Source: Chiua virens (lineage: Eukaryota; Basidiomycota; Agaricomycetes; Boletales; Boletaceae). From it: a stretch of DNA of 64,000 nt. The position numbers were made by a program, and so were the translations under genes. Positions 34,498 to 47,700 of this stretch are shown here, in pieces (position 1 is the stretch's first letter; each line of letters starts with the position of its first letter). The notes under the pieces are model-generated. The model did not search any database and was not told the DNA's origin. It saw only the letters and a list, made by a program, of their open reading frames with translations. The stretch is from the NCBI GenBank assembly GCA_019787685.1, contig JAHNUO010000050.1, positions 53,302-117,301 of the forward strand, written 5' to 3'.

Positions 34498-35099
34498 TCA
34501 GAAAGTATATAAGCATTCGACGAGAACACTCACAGACACATCCGAGGCCATGTTCAACCATTTCTGCACCTTCTCAACATCACGCTCTCGAGAACGTAGT
34601 TCGCTGTCCTTGGCCTGTTTCTCCCACTCTGCCACCATTGAGCGGGGTGTAGTTCGCTTCAAAAGCATTGACAGGTGAAAGACATTGTGGATGGCCTCCC
34701 GTGCACCCGCCGATACGTTACGCGATGACTCGGAGTCATCTGACTGAGCTGCCAGTTCATCGTCTCCAGCGTCTCCAGAAATGAAGGTCGCTGCGCAGAA
34801 ATATACCGTTCTAAACAGTGTTGATATCGATCGGAATGCTGTCTCCGAGGGAAAAGGGCAATTGCGAGTGTTCGTATAGCCCGGCACGGTCTTGAACAAC
34901 AAAAGTGATGTACTAAAGAAAAGGAAAAGGTAAGTATCGCCCAGTGCCCCAAGATCAGATGAACGTACGTTGTTACCCTTGCTATGTGGTATAATATGCG
35001 CTGCTTGACACAGATCCTCTTCCGCTCCTGTGATAACGTAGCTGAGTCGCGCCCCTCAACATAATGACGGAAGGCCTGCTGTCGTAGTGCATTTGGCAT
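34498..35099 (-). CDS. Hypothetical protein, at least two exons
   Basis: The minus strand reads MPNALRQQAFRHYVEGRDSA..KRICVKQRILYHIARVTT, an intron GTACGT..TTTAG (about 34969-34913), then LLLFKTVPGYTNTRNCPFPS, ISTLFRTVYFCAATFISGDA, an acidic Ser-rich piece and a charged helix ending near 34500. The intron keeps the frame and both exons have balanced composition, which supports a real gene. An open frame also continues upstream (ENLENNYYYIASLWTIRP, about 35160-35105) before a TAG, so the true start may be earlier. A donor GTGAGT near 34532 suggests another exon further down. No family was recognised. Confidence 0.5.
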
Positions 35100-35380
35100 C
35101 TAGGGTCTGATCGTCCACAAACTAGCGATGTAGTAGTAGTTATTCTCCAGATTCTCGACGGATCGGATACTCTCATCATCAATAGGCCAGCCTCCTCGAG
35201 CTGCAGAAAGGTGTCCTTGGCCCCACAAACAGCAAAGATGGCTGAGTCTTCGAAGTTCGAATATCGTCTCGCGGGATGGAGAGTGGACTGGAGATTGACT
35301 TGGAGATGGATGTGAACCATAGAATCCATATCAGACATAGTCAAATTCTGGATTTCCATTGCTCTTATGATAGCACAATC

Positions 35381-37333
35381 ATGAATACAGACCCCAGTTC
35401 AAGTCATCCATCCGAATATCCAACTTGGTACCCGCCTTCCTATCATGTCACCAGCACAATCCCTTCGCTATTGTCGCCCCCTACAACACTTGAGAATAAT
35501 TCTAGTATTCCCGACAACTTTCCCCGGATAGCGAAATGGTGAACCTTTTCGAGATCATTGACTTGTCACACTGACTCGACTCCGCCTTGACGAAGGTGTG
35601 GAGATGGTTCCAGTCTGCTGGTCCAGTGCGAGAACAGGTCGTTCCAGACGTTCACAACGTGCGTGTTCCCTCCTTACCCTGTCCAAGTTTGGGATACACT
35701 GACTTCTGCTGACAGACACGATGAGAGTGGAAATTGTGAGCGTTAGCTCGACGCGATCGTTATTTATTCCATATCTCAGATTCATCGACCCGACAGCTTT
35801 GTCTCCTCCGTCCTGCTTAGTGCATGCCAAGACGTTCCCGCAATCAGCGCCGATTGTCGACTATGTCTGGTACCCTGGCGCGTCGCAACACAATCTGCCC
35901 GCGTTCTGCTTCGTCGCTTCCATCAGGGACTGTCCTGTCAAATTGTTGGACGCGAAAGACGGTAGGGTGCGATCCCAACAACTTGACTTGATACAGGTTC
36001 TGAGGCCATCGTCTGCTCCAGCTCCGCGCGTCGTATCCCATTGTTGATCACCGCGAACGATATGTTGCACCACACAGCTTGGCTTTCAATCTCTCTGGTG
36101 AGAGGTACGTGGTCATATTTTTGTCCTTGCGTTGGTGGAAGACATTCCCACATCACGTTCGCGCGGCGTCGGGTTTGAAACGTCGCCGGTTTCCATAGAT
36201 TGTATTGTGGTTTTGAGGATGCAATTGAGGTGTTCGACGTACAAAGACCGAGCGAAGGCGAGCGATTACCGACGACACCTTCAAAGAAAAGTAAAGATGG
36301 ACTGAAAGGTGAGCGATCCTGCGTTGACTAGATTGTGTTTAATTCCTGGCCGGTTTCCCCCTCTCTTGCATATCCCTTTCATGTGTGTTACGAAAGGGAT
36401 CGTCTCTACACTGGCTTTCTCTTACTCTCCAGAATATTATGCGGCCGGGAGCCTCACTCCAGCTTCCCATACGTCCGATAACATTGCCTTGTTCAATGAA
36501 TCGACGCTTGAGTCTGTCTGGTCGATTGGTGGTGTGGCAGAGTGGGAGAAAGGAGGCGTAACCCAGGTACGCACTGGCTATTTCGTGTTGGAACCTATGC
36601 ACCTTCCGGTATCTCACGCGCATCGTTTTCAGTTGTTGTTCAATCCTACACGACCACATATTCTGTATGCTGCCTTCAGGCGAAGCGAAAGACTATGGAG
36701 CTGGGATCTTCGAGGGGACACATCCGTACCCCTCTGTTGTTTCTCCAGAGGGATTGGATCAAACGGATCTGGGAACAAGAATCTCACGAATCAAAAACTG
36801 CGGTTCGATGTGGAATGTACTGGGAGATGGCTGGCTTCCGGAAACCAGGTATGTTCGCTGGGCTATACTCGTCTTATCTTCAATTGGTCCTCCTAACTGG
36901 TTTTTACAGGTCGGAGAGATTGTGATGTATGATTTGGAGACCGGAAGCAGTGAAACTAACGAGGAAGAGGTCGGGTCAGAGGCAAGACAGACTGGACCTA
37001 CGCTACTGTATGAGGCGCATGGTGGTAGGTTGATGGTCTCCTCTCAGGGTCTTCCTTCAATACTCATCGTTGGGGTTTCTTGCAGACTCCGTCGGTGCAG
37101 TCGCATTCCATCCACTCGAAGCAAAACTATTGTCGATTTCAGGTTCACGACATTTTGATGATCTAGCAGTCGAATCGAGCATTGTGGTAGATTCCGAATC
37201 TGACTCTGACTCCAGTGACGAAGCGAGAGAAAACGTTGTTACGGCGAGAAAAATGAGGGAGTGTCCTCAGCCATCAGTCCGCGATGCGTCCATCAAAATA
37301 TGGGATTTCAGGGAACCGATGGGACCTGAATAG
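35381..37333 (+). CDS. WD40-repeat protein resembling TCAB1/WRAP53
   Basis: Exons on the plus strand read [40 protein letters not shown]; then [20 protein letters not shown] with [90 protein letters not shown] with [29 protein letters not shown]; and [20 protein letters not shown], ending in a serine/aspartate-rich loop and IKIWDF at the stop 37331-37333. The order WYPGAS, D..DG.LRASY, HRE...PHSL..N, G..IYCGF..AIEVFD is the signature of the TCAB1/WRAP53 family (Swt21 in yeast), linked to small Cajal-body RNAs and telomerase RNA in animals. Introns are about 55-60 nt. The third exon is not fully resolved. The gene converges on RPL23, 236 bp away. Confidence 0.82.
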
Positions 37334-37569
37334 GGTTTGTACTTGCATATTCCACGTCATAGATGGGAGTTACGGTCGACACGTTAGCTGCCAATGCTAC
37401 CCTGAAGGTATGGGTCGGTGCATCGGTTGTGGTTCCCTTACTGAGCACACGGTGTAACTTGTGGTCATAATCATAGCATAGCATGGCCGGTTGTGTAAAA
37501 CATGATGATAATGGAAGAAAGATATGTGAATGCGATGCGAGTATGACCACGAGAATCAACCGGCTATGA

Positions 37570-38241
37570 TCATACGACCGTGCCAGCTTTTGCTGCGATA
37601 CGAGGCCAGAGATCAGCCTGTGAATGGGAGTGAGAACTTTACTCAGAAAAAAGAAAGACCATACACATACACATTCTTTTGCTACAGGGCCGACAATGAC
37701 GGAACCCTTCATGTCACCCTTGTTGTTGACGATGACACCGGCGTTGTCCTGCAGCGACACTAGTTGAGCCGAGATACAGCATCATCCAATACAGGAGACG
37801 AACCTCAAAGTAGAGGAAAACACCATCTTTCCGCCGCCAAGCCTTGCGCTGGCGGACGACGACGACAGGCATGGCTGGAAGACACAATAGGATCAGAATA
37901 GTCACAAAAGGTCGCCCGCGCACGTGCGATCCGGCACGTTTCGGGGAAAGAGGAATACGCACTCTTCTTTCTCAGTTCAGGCTTTCCCTTCTTCACAGAG
38001 GCGACCACCATGTCGCCAACACCTGCATCTGGTAATCTGTTGAGACGTGCACCGAACCCGTATGGTTCGATCAAGAAGAGGGATTTAGCGCCACTGTTGT
38101 CTGCGCAGTTGAGCACGGCACCGACGGGCAGACCGAGCGTGAGGCGGTACTTCTTTCCGGTGACACCGACTGTCGCGAATCTATGAATGAGAGACCATGT
38201 TGAATATTTTTGAACGTAGACGTACTTTTTTCTTTTGCCAT
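37570..38241 (-). CDS. RPL23: 60S ribosomal protein uL14 (L23)
   Basis: Five exons (38241-38226, 38169-37963, 37874-37804, 37748-37671, 37617-37570) total 420 nt and give 139 residues, the normal length. The protein reads [108 protein letters not shown] and [20 protein letters not shown] ending VV. It is part of the large ribosomal subunit at the subunit interface. The first exon is only 16 nt. A GT dinucleotide run (about 38278-38293) lies just upstream of the start. Confidence 0.95.
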
Positions 38242-38749
38242 GGTTTACCAGATGATTGTGAACGACGTCGTGATGATGTGTGTGTGTGTGTGTCACTACA
38301 TCAAGGTTTCGTGCCGACACTCGGCATCTCAAACCTTTACAGTTTGTCGGGAACAGCCGAATCTCTTCGCCACTCCGAGTCTTACTATCTTACATAGTAA
38401 TACATTGATCTGGCTACGTCATCCCCGGAAACGATACGGATTATGAAACGGATACATTTCCTACGGAAAAATGAAAACACGCGCTTCCCAGAAATGCGTC
38501 ACAAAGATTCCAAGACAAAAAGTAACTAGTTAAGAGACATCAGGGCCGTAGCCGTCAGTCGTATCATGACACGAAGCAATTCAATGGAACGATGCAATGC
38601 GATTCTTTCCGTCCAGCGATCTTTTCGAGCCACCATTGTTCCAATTTTTCCATTCGCCATGCCGCCCCCCGTGGGGTTTGCTAGGCGAAGCGGATGGAGT
38701 CTACAATGTTCAGATACCAGTAAACCGACGAATGCAACCTACAACTGTC

Positions 38750-40813
38750 TGTCAACTCACCCCAGCCTGAAAATTGGAATGGACTGCGTCAGAAAACGAT
38801 TAGATTCGAAGATGGACAACCCAACATACCTGCGTGGAACAGCCTATCGTCGTGTCCGTAACCGTGCCAGTAGCACTACCCGTGCCACACGGAGGGATTG
38901 CACTTGAAGTCGGGACTGATGTAGTGGAGCCAATGGCACCCGTTGCAGTGGAAGTAGAACTCGAAGTAGCAGTGACACTATTCGTGGTATTTCCCGACGC
39001 GCTGGACGGTGCTGCAGACGGTACCGAGCTTGTGGCCGATGGACTCGCAGCATTTGTCGCTCCAGCAGAGCCAGAAGATGCGGCCGTGGATGCTACATTC
39101 GAGACAGACTGTGTCGCGGTGACATTATTCTATGGTCACAAAGACCACGTCAGTCGGTCTGAACAATAGTATCACGAGGCAACCTACCCCCATGATCCCC
39201 TGTAATATTTGGGTATTGATGGTCGCGGCTGTAACGACACCATTCCCGTCCGTGGTAAGCGTGACCGGATTCATGACATTCAACAATGCCGTGCAACCGA
39301 GACCTACACTTTGCATCAGACATGGCCGAATGCACGGGGAAACGAGCACCCACCAGGAGCTGGTCCAAACGAGGCGGAGAACCTCATGGCTAGGAATGTG
39401 AACAAGTTGTTCGCCATGCCGGCAGCGGGTGATCCAGCATTTGTGAATAGGCCCTGGTTGCCGTTGACAAAGATACCTCCTTGAACGATTTGCTGACTAC
39501 ACGGTTGGCTTGATCAAATTGCCACGGGGTTCTGTGCTACATATGCACATACCAATAGGTCATAGCCGACGCATTGTTGTTGTCTGCCTGTGGCTGTCCA
39601 GTACCCTCACGGTAAAGGTTTACTTTGTCGAGCGACTGTTGCCCGTTGACAAGCACCATCGGGTCATTCAGAGGCACTAATGCAGACCCGCCGGCTGGCG
39701 GGAAGAAATTGGCTAGTAGTTCCTACATTTCAAAATATCAGTTCAAGTCCGTGCAAGTGACAGACGTTACAAACATCGGTCGCAAGTGCAGGGCCATTTC
39801 CAGTTGGACAAGTGGTACAAGGGTTTTGATAAGGAGCGCAACCGAGTGAGGGGTAAATGAATACGTTGAGGAGTGCATTGTCAGAAGCTATCATGACAGT
39901 TATGTCAGTAAGACATCCATCGATGTTCGATACGGTCGAGCCTCACCGTTTGACAACTCCTTCGCACTGGGGTTGGCCTTCGTATTGGCTGGAGTATTCT
40001 GAGCAAGGGTGTTATTTCCTATGAGAAGGTACGTTGTGACCACATTGTCTGATTGATCCTAGAATATAGTGGTTGCATGAACGCGCTCACGAAGAGGAAG
40101 GGACTACTTGCCTGATCAACGATGCGGAAATCGTGAGTAGTAGGGCATCCTTGCCCACCCGATCCGGTGCCAGGCGCCGGAAGTTTGGTAAGACCATTGT
40201 TTACAGCGGTCTTTGCGGCATTGAACCACGCTTGGCCATTACAGTGTGCGAACTACAAAAGATGACTTCGGATAAAGCTAGCACGGGGGAAATGCCATTC
40301 CTACCTGGCCAAAGACTGAATTGCCTAGACCGTTCACACATCCCCCCGTATTGCCGGTGAGTGTAAGCATAGCAGCATTGCTGCCAAACCAGATACCAAC
40401 GACCGCGTTGTTCGGAAGTGTGGGGACGATTGGGGGGATAAAGAAGCCAGTAGCGGCATCCCGTTGCGCATTCTGGTTATTGTTCTGGTTATTTCCTGTG
40501 GGAACCATTCCGGCATTTATGACCAGAGGATTGTAGATGTGAATGTTGCCTGTCGCGGGATCGAGGATTGCGGCTTCAACAAAGGCGCCTTGGTTGGCAA
40601 AGTCTAGTTGCTGGTACGGACATTCAACATGAATTAGGAAGAACCGAGAGTACATGATGCACGTACGTTGCATCCGGTCAACATGTAGGGGGTAGCTAGC
40701 CCTTTCGCAGTGAGAGGGTCTGCAGGCACTTGCAACTGACAATTCTGCGAACGAACGACACCAACCCACGACAACAAGGTCACAGAAATACAAAGGCGCG
40801 TAGAATACCGCAT
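38750..40813 (-). CDS. Secreted Ser/Thr-rich protein, conserved in mushrooms
   Basis: The start ATG 40813 opens a signal peptide (MRYSTRLCISVTLLSWVGVV) followed by NCQLQVPADPLTAKGLATPY. After an intron (GTACGT..ACCAG) the next exon reads LDFANQGAFVEAAILDPATG, then a stretch with Asn/Gln runs and CVNGLGNSVFGQ. Later exons give FAHCNGQAWFNAAKTAVNNG, DNVVTTYLLIGNNTLAQNT, LGCAPYQNPCTTCPTGN, DPMVLVNGQQSLDKVNLYRE, YCQQIVQGGIFVNGNQGLF and GLGCTALLNVMNPVTLTTDG. The last third is a Ser/Thr/Ala-rich tail of about 90 residues ending GTVTDTTIGCSTQ at 38830, as in cell-wall or GPI-type proteins. The 3' end beyond 38830 is uncertain. Function unknown; it is likely extracellular or wall-bound. Confidence 0.75.
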
Positions 40814-41559
40814 CCCACCAAGGAAGAGAAAAAGGTAAAAAGGAGGGTGTGCCTGCCAACCGAAAGAAGAGGTCTCAGACCTAGATCAGGGATGCAGCAG
40901 CTAGTTAGCGGATCAGTCATGAGCGAATGTCCTGTATTACCTTGTCGCCCACTAGGAGAATGGAAGAAAGGTGAAAGTGTAGAAATGATGGAAAACGGAA
41001 CTGCAGCCAGATGTCCTGGAATTTATCTGATACAACAAGACATCTCCAAGGGTCACAACCGTCACCATGAGACCGCATGGGTGACTTTCTGCCGGTTTAT
41101 GCTCCTATTGTATTGCAGAATTGGAAACCGAAGACGCTGTCAATCGAACAAAGTGTGGCCCCAACTTGAACGTGCATGCCAGTGTTATAGATGTCACGAA
41201 TGTTGAGTTGCTTGCCACGCACAATGAACATAGTACTTACGAAACGCTTGATTATGAGTATGATAGCGTTCCATGATGGACGCTGCTGAAAGGGGATTGT
41301 CAGTACTCCCACTGAGAAAGTGGGTGCCTGTGACGACAGTTGCTTGAGTTTGTGTCCAAGGCAACTACTGAGTGCTGAACACCAATGAGTCACCGCGATT
41401 ATATCATCTGAATCAGCCTCTAGAGGACATCCGAAACGAGTCACACACGGCAAGTTATTTAAAATTATACTCGAGCGCCGGAACCCCGGGAAGTTTCCTT
41501 CGAACACTACGGTCTGAAGCCCGAGTGCTCGAATTCCTCAAGTGCTCGTCATACCCGCT
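40814..41559. other. Intergenic stretch between divergent genes
   Basis: It separates the 5' ends of the secreted protein gene (-) and the arrestin gene (+), so it should hold both promoters. No convincing gene was recognised. Confidence 0.5.
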
Positions 41560-44500
41560 ATGCATGATCTGAAAAAGCACCTCACGATCACCCTCACAGA
41601 GCCCGTTGTCTTCCTGCGTTCTTCGGATCCTTCGGGTCGACTTCCACCGGGTTCAAATGACCCATCTGCCCTCGTGAGAGGGATACTCACTCTCAATGTC
41701 GTCAAGCCAGTCGTGATTTCCAGTATCGAAGTGGAGCTGACCGGTCTGTTGACAATCTATCATTCAGAAGGTTCGTGTCATCACAGATCTATCCTGACTC
41801 GGGCCGACTAACACTACTTGCCGCATTCATCCCCGCCTTTGTTCCCGCGAATCTCGCTGTCCTCATTCCTCACCCATTCGCGCAACGTATAGGAGTCATC
41901 GGAATTACCTCGCGTCATCCAGAGCCCTTAGAGAAACACAAAGTCTACTCCTCAATTTCCGCCGTCTTTCGCGCTGACCATGGGCCCCATGGAAGACGTC
42001 CCGCGTCTGTGGGGCCTGGGTCATCTGCTCCGAAATATGATAATGAACTCGAGCACGTAGCGATTGTATCGTCCTGTCGGCCTTCACCGCCTCGAAGAAA
42101 TTATGAGCGCCGAAGTGCTGTTAGTGAGCATCTACTCTTGTCTCCTATGACATCGAACTTGGTCCTTTCCATATGTCAACTTTTATTTGTGTCATAGGCG
42201 TTCCTCCCGATCTCGGCCCCACTCCACCATATACTCGTATGGCCCAGTCCTCAAGTACAGATCACACCATACTTTGTGCCCCTGTCGAAGATCCTACGCA
42301 GACATCCGAGCAACTGAGACGAGCTTTGAGCGATACTTTGGAAGGGCAGGCACATCGGAGTAAGTTTGGTCAGATACCCTGTCAGTCTCGAAATCCCTTT
42401 ACTCAAGTGATCCTTCAACGTTTTCCATGGTAGTCCATCCGCCTTCAACGCCATCTTCTCCTCCCCACACTACACCCTCTAACGTGTCCAGCGAATCATT
42501 TTATCGACGCAACGACAGTAACCACGACGTGGCCTTCTCAAGTCGCTATGTAGAAGGTGACACGTCACGTCACAATACCGCTGAGGATCTAGTCATTCTA
42601 TCTCATCGCGGCCATTCAACTGGTCGTCCTCCTCGTGCACACTCCCCTGGAGATACCAACCGGACTCGGCCTCCCATAGGCAGGAATAGCCGTGACTCTT
42701 CAGAGGCACCAGCTGGTCATTCTCATTTGCGCTTCTCTCTCGGTTCCGTTCTGGATGCATTCGCGCATAAGCCGCGGGGCGTTCAGGTCTATGGATCGGA
42801 AGAGAGGGAACGTGGACGACCAAGGGACAGGAACCCACCTGGAGAGCAGAGTAGAACAGGCACGCTTGAAGTTGATGACGGCATCGCTAATACTCTGAAC
42901 GGGAGGCAACTAATGTCAAATGCATCTCACCCGAGTGGCCATATGGAACGTCGAGAACACCATTTGCTTGGCCTTGGTCGCCTCCTTGGTTTGGAGCGTG
43001 TGCACGAGAAGTATGGTGAACAAAAGCACACTGGAGGTTGGGGGGAATTTACGCCAGGTAATTTAATCGTTGTCTTGGCGCTTCACACGGTCGCGTTAAT
43101 GATATTTAAACTCACAGGTACCTACAGTTACCCAATCTCCTTCCTGCTTCCACCAAACCTCCCACCATCATTTACTGTTCCTCATGGATCACTTACATAC
43201 GCCATTAAAGGCGTGGCTCATCGACCTGGCACATTTGCCTCCAAGTTCTCCTGCCATGTTCCACTTTCAGTCGTTGCAGCACCGGCTCTTGGAGCTGGGG
43301 AAAGCAGTTCACCCGGTGAATCTGGACCGTTGCTCATTCAAAAACAGTGGGAAGGAAAACTCGCATATACTTTCGGACTAAGTTCGCGCTTGTTCATTCT
43401 TAGCCCTCAGCGCAATTCAGAAACGATGACGGACGAAACCATGAGCACGAATGCAGAATCCTTGCCGGTTGAAGCGGAAGTGAGACCCGAAGCAGAGTAT
43501 GGTACGGCGACACTGGATCTCACTCTCCAACCCCTCGAAAAAATCAAGATCTGGAAATTCGGCGTATTTGTTGACCAGCGTATTAGCTACGCGGATGAAG
43601 AAGGAAGAATTCTCAGAGATGATGACAAGAAGCGAACCAGCCTACTGGAAGTGCAGGATATATGTCCGGCGGAGGACATCCGTCTACTAGATGATGAAGA
43701 ATTGATGCATAAGAACAAACATAAGACCAAACACGACCAGGCAATTCCGCTCGTTCCAACGCCTATCTCACCACATCGATCACCACTCTTGCAATACCTT
43801 CCACCTTCTGCTGACCCATCGATTCTGACGGGTCCTGGTCCATACACGCTCACCGCGAACCTCAGGCTCCCAGGTGAAGATAGTGGGCTGCACTTTACTG
43901 TGAAACACAAGAGTTCGAGTGTCAGGGTGGTGCATTCTTTGCGGGTCGTTCTGCGGGTGGAGCGGGTCAGTGACGAACAACCTCATGATCATGAAGACGG
44001 AGAAAATAAGAAAATGTTTGATATCGCAGTGCAGACCCCAATTACTATACTTTCCGTGAGCTCTCCATCTTCCTGGATAGATACGTGCTACCATCTCAAA
44101 CCAACATCTAGTATGATTCCATCCCGGAGTACCAGATACCCCCTAGGTATTGCGAGTTTATGGAAGACAGCTTGCAAACGTGGCAGTCAAGTATCGAGGG
44201 ATCCATGGAAAACGATAGGGATGGCATGGCACCTAGTTCGGCGTCGTCTCTCGCAAGTACAGACGGCGCTGGACAGTCGTACCATCTAGTCGACGAACTT
44301 CGCCGCGGCTACGATGACGCCAGATCACCCTCGCGTGCATGCGGGAGCGGTCATCCGCACCCGCTTCTACCGGTAACACATCTGCATTCCCATCCGTTAT
44401 CACCTAGTGGGCTACACGAGGTAGGCTCGAGTAGCCATTCCCCGAGACATTCACGTCATCAGCACCATCATTCACATTCGGCGTCTTACACCGTGTCTAC

Positions 44501-44663
44501 ATTCCATGTCCACGCTCATCCACACTCAACCCCCGTGTCGACACCGCTTTCATCGCGTCCACCTTCGCCGGTGATACGATACGAGCGGCTCGTGTCAGGA
44601 TTAGAAAGTGAGGCCGGGGTGGCCCCTCCCTCATACGAGAGCATTTCGTCGGTTTCCGAATAG
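41560..44663 (+). CDS. Alpha-arrestin (ART-like trafficking adaptor)
   Basis: The first exon (41560-41770) reads MHDLKKHLTITLTEPVVFLR, LVRGILTLNVVKPVVISSIE and VELTG, an arrestin N-terminal beta strand pattern. The second gives GVIGITSRHPEPLEKHKVYS. A long middle exon carries a Ser-rich loop, then after an intron (43058-43117) the arrestin core resumes with TYSYPISFLLPPNLPPSFTV, LTYAIKGVAHRPGTF, YGTATLDLTLQPLEKIKIWK, GPYTLTANLRLPGED and VRVVHSLRVVLRVERV. A further intron (44056-44111) leads to IPEYQIPPRYCEFMED and a His/Ser-rich tail that contains the PY motif PPSY (about 44628) before the stop. Alpha-arrestins bring Nedd4/Rsp5 ubiquitin ligases to membrane transporters through PPxY motifs. 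Intron ends around 42070-42185 are not certain. Confidence 0.84.
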
Positions 44664-44789
44664 ATGATCAGTCACCGTTTTTCGTGGATGCAGATTGATG
44701 TTATCATTATCTTTTGTGTAACAAGCGGCATTCGTCGGAGCTCTGATTTATACGTTGTAGCAAGTGAAAGGACTCCATTTGTACTTCCA

Positions 44790-47700
44790 TTACCCTCTAA
44801 CGCGTTCATGAGGCACTTGCCACGGAACACCTTTATTAACGTGAGTTATTAATCCAACATAATACACGGATGGGAACAAGAGAGCACGAACCCAAAATTT
44901 TGAAAATAGCTTCTTCGGTCTCCGACGCGACAATTCTTCCTGGAAGACAATGCGTGAGACTCGGTATTCACATCGCAGGGCTGCCTACCTTCAGAGATCT
45001 TCTGCCTGGTGCGTGGGTCACGCAAGACCCCGGCATAGAGACCACGTTGGTTGAGGGAGTATCCGTGCTTGTTCGCCTTCAGCCTCATCGCACGGTTGAA
45101 CTGGGTTGTATAAGTTCGTGTTGCGACGTTCATAATGTGCCAGAAACACCTACAATATCGTCACCCTGTGAGACGGTAAGATTAAATCGAAGTCGTGCAA
45201 GATCTGTAGGATGCTTACCGTATAATACAGCAACGCAGCGCCTCGGCTGACCCAGGGTACAGAAAGGAAGTCAATCCTTCGTCGTTTGGCACCATGTTCA
45301 GGCAGTTTACACAAGCCATGATATACCAACTCAAGGTCGGAAAAATCGTCGGGCACGGCCAAATCCTCAGTGATAATGCCTGCCGCATGCAGTTTCTCCA
45401 GCAAAGTACGCAATACCCCTGCTCAAAGTCAACTGGTTGGTCAAGCATTTGTCAAAAGTTCCAGGGAAGCACACCTTGGTGCGTCTTTCCATCCGTGGTT
45501 GGTCGAGTGATCAAGATGTCAATGTCTCCACAATCAGCCTTCCCCCTGCATGGAAATATAAAAAGGGTTAAATGCGGACGCTCGCTCTGGTGCCCACCTT
45601 CTATAGCTTCCCATGATTTCAATGAACAATTTGTCATCGATGCTGAATGCTGTGTCAAATTTGAACGAAGGCGACCACGTTTGTGTATGGAAAATGACGT
45701 ACCTATGGGCTTGATCATCTCAAAAATTCTGCGTGCTTCCTCGCGAGGCATCCTCGAATTTATGTCTATATGGAAGGTGCGTCAAGGACGACGAACTAGA
45801 ACGCATAACGGACCATCATAAAACTTCAAACCAATTTCCTGTGACGTCGATAGTTTCAGTCCACCTTTCCTAGCTCGAACATCATCCAGCGTTCTGAGCC
45901 CGCTTGCGAACCAAGCAAATGCAATACACCGCCCTGAGGGTATGTTGAGCATTGATAACGAGCAGAAAATACGACCGCCACTTGCCAACGCCGTAAATTC
46001 CTTGGAAAACTTTGGTAGATGCAACATCTTCTGTATTTTCGTATCTGATACGCCTGAGGTCCCCTGTGTTGACGATCTCCATGATCTATCCGTCACGATT
46101 GAATAACAAGCAATCCTCGACACGTCCCGGGTACCACACCTTTAGTGCAGTCTTCTCGCCAACGCCGCGGATGGAACGTGCTTCGCTGAACGACTGAATT
46201 GGTTTAGGATAATTTCGTAAGGCAGGGATACCTGTGCCATCTTCAGTGACAGAACTCCGCTACAATATCGAATATCTTCTCACATTTTCCATAGCTGTAT
46301 GCACGCCACCGATCATCCTCGGATGATTTTGCTTTGTGGAGCTCCATAAGTTCTTCCAACTGCCCGATATGTCAGAAGACACGCATTCAAAGTTTCGAGA
46401 GCATTACCTTGTCGACAATATGTTGATTGACACAGGAGGTTGATTTGTATCCCTTGATGTCGCATGCAAATCCCTAAAAAGGGGAAAGAAAGTAAAAGGG
46501 AGAGGAGAGGGAAAAGATCAGGTCCTGTCCTCAAGAAAGTAGCCAGCTCACCCTTCTCGGTACTGGTCCTCGGTGGTACTCTATATCGTCGTCTCCGTCA
46601 TCTGAATCTGATATATCTCGATTCCACTAGAAGGAAAGTAATAGCACTGTTCAGATCTCCGATTGTCATACTAACCTTGGCTTCATGATCGACCCTCGCC
46701 TGGGCATAGTACTCCAAAAGGGGATCTTCGTTTTCTGAGGTCTTCTCCGAAAGTACATGGGCATCGGATTTGCGACTGTCGATAACTTTGAAGTCAAGAG
46801 CAAGAGGTGGTAAAACGGTCAGAGGAACATTCCGTTCTCGTTCTTCACTCCCCTGGGAAAAATTGCTGTAATTAGGGTAAGCATCGAACGGCAAGATCTT
46901 GGAATGCTGACACGTACGAGATGTGACTGATGTAACTACTGTTGTCACTTTTCCTTGTTAGCTCGTCGTCTGCTTTCCCGTGCCGCTCACCCCGGCGTGC
47001 ATTCTCCCAGTCGCACCCGGCATCAATACGTTCCGGAAAGGCGCCATGCATAAACTCGAAATCAAGTTGTTCACTTGAGTCTACACATTCTGAGTCGTCA
47101 GCGCCCTGTGGGCCTGTATCATTCCCGGACCCACCCAAGGGTAAATCCGATACACGCTTCCTTGCCCGACGATATCCCGAGACAACCCAATCCCACGTGA
47201 CAGTGGGGATATTGTCAGGTATGTCTGATAAGGATCTCAGTGAGAGTGCTTTCAGTGTATGGTGCACGCCTGCATCTGTCACGATGTGCGTCACAACGGT
47301 CGGATCATATTTTGGAACGAGTGTGCCTCCATGCTTCACAATCTGGAGGAAAGCTGGTCAGCACATGTCCGACACTGCCCCACTTTTTAAACAGAACAAA
47401 GCCATGAGATAGTCGGCACCCAACGACACCACAAATTAACCATACAGCATTGGCCCATAAGGTGCGGACCGCGGGCGGTCATGTGAGAATCGAGAAGGAT
47501 GCGAAATGACTCACATATTCCATGCGTCCCCGTGTTGTGGTGCTCGCGTACATCATGTCACCACCAACGTAAAATATATGTTTTCCTCTGAGATAATTCA
47601 TCTTCTGCTTGAGAGGGGGGTCAAGACACGATTGCAGTTTCTGAGCGAATTCCAGGGGGGTGACGAGTCTCAGGCTATCCTTCACCTGCTTACTGGTGGC

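Noticed and set aside
38270..38300. GT dinucleotide run upstream of RPL23
   Set aside because: An ordinary short microsatellite; no sign of function beyond its position.
41097..41507. Minus-strand frame of 136 codons between two divergent genes
   Set aside because: No motif; lies in the probable promoter region.
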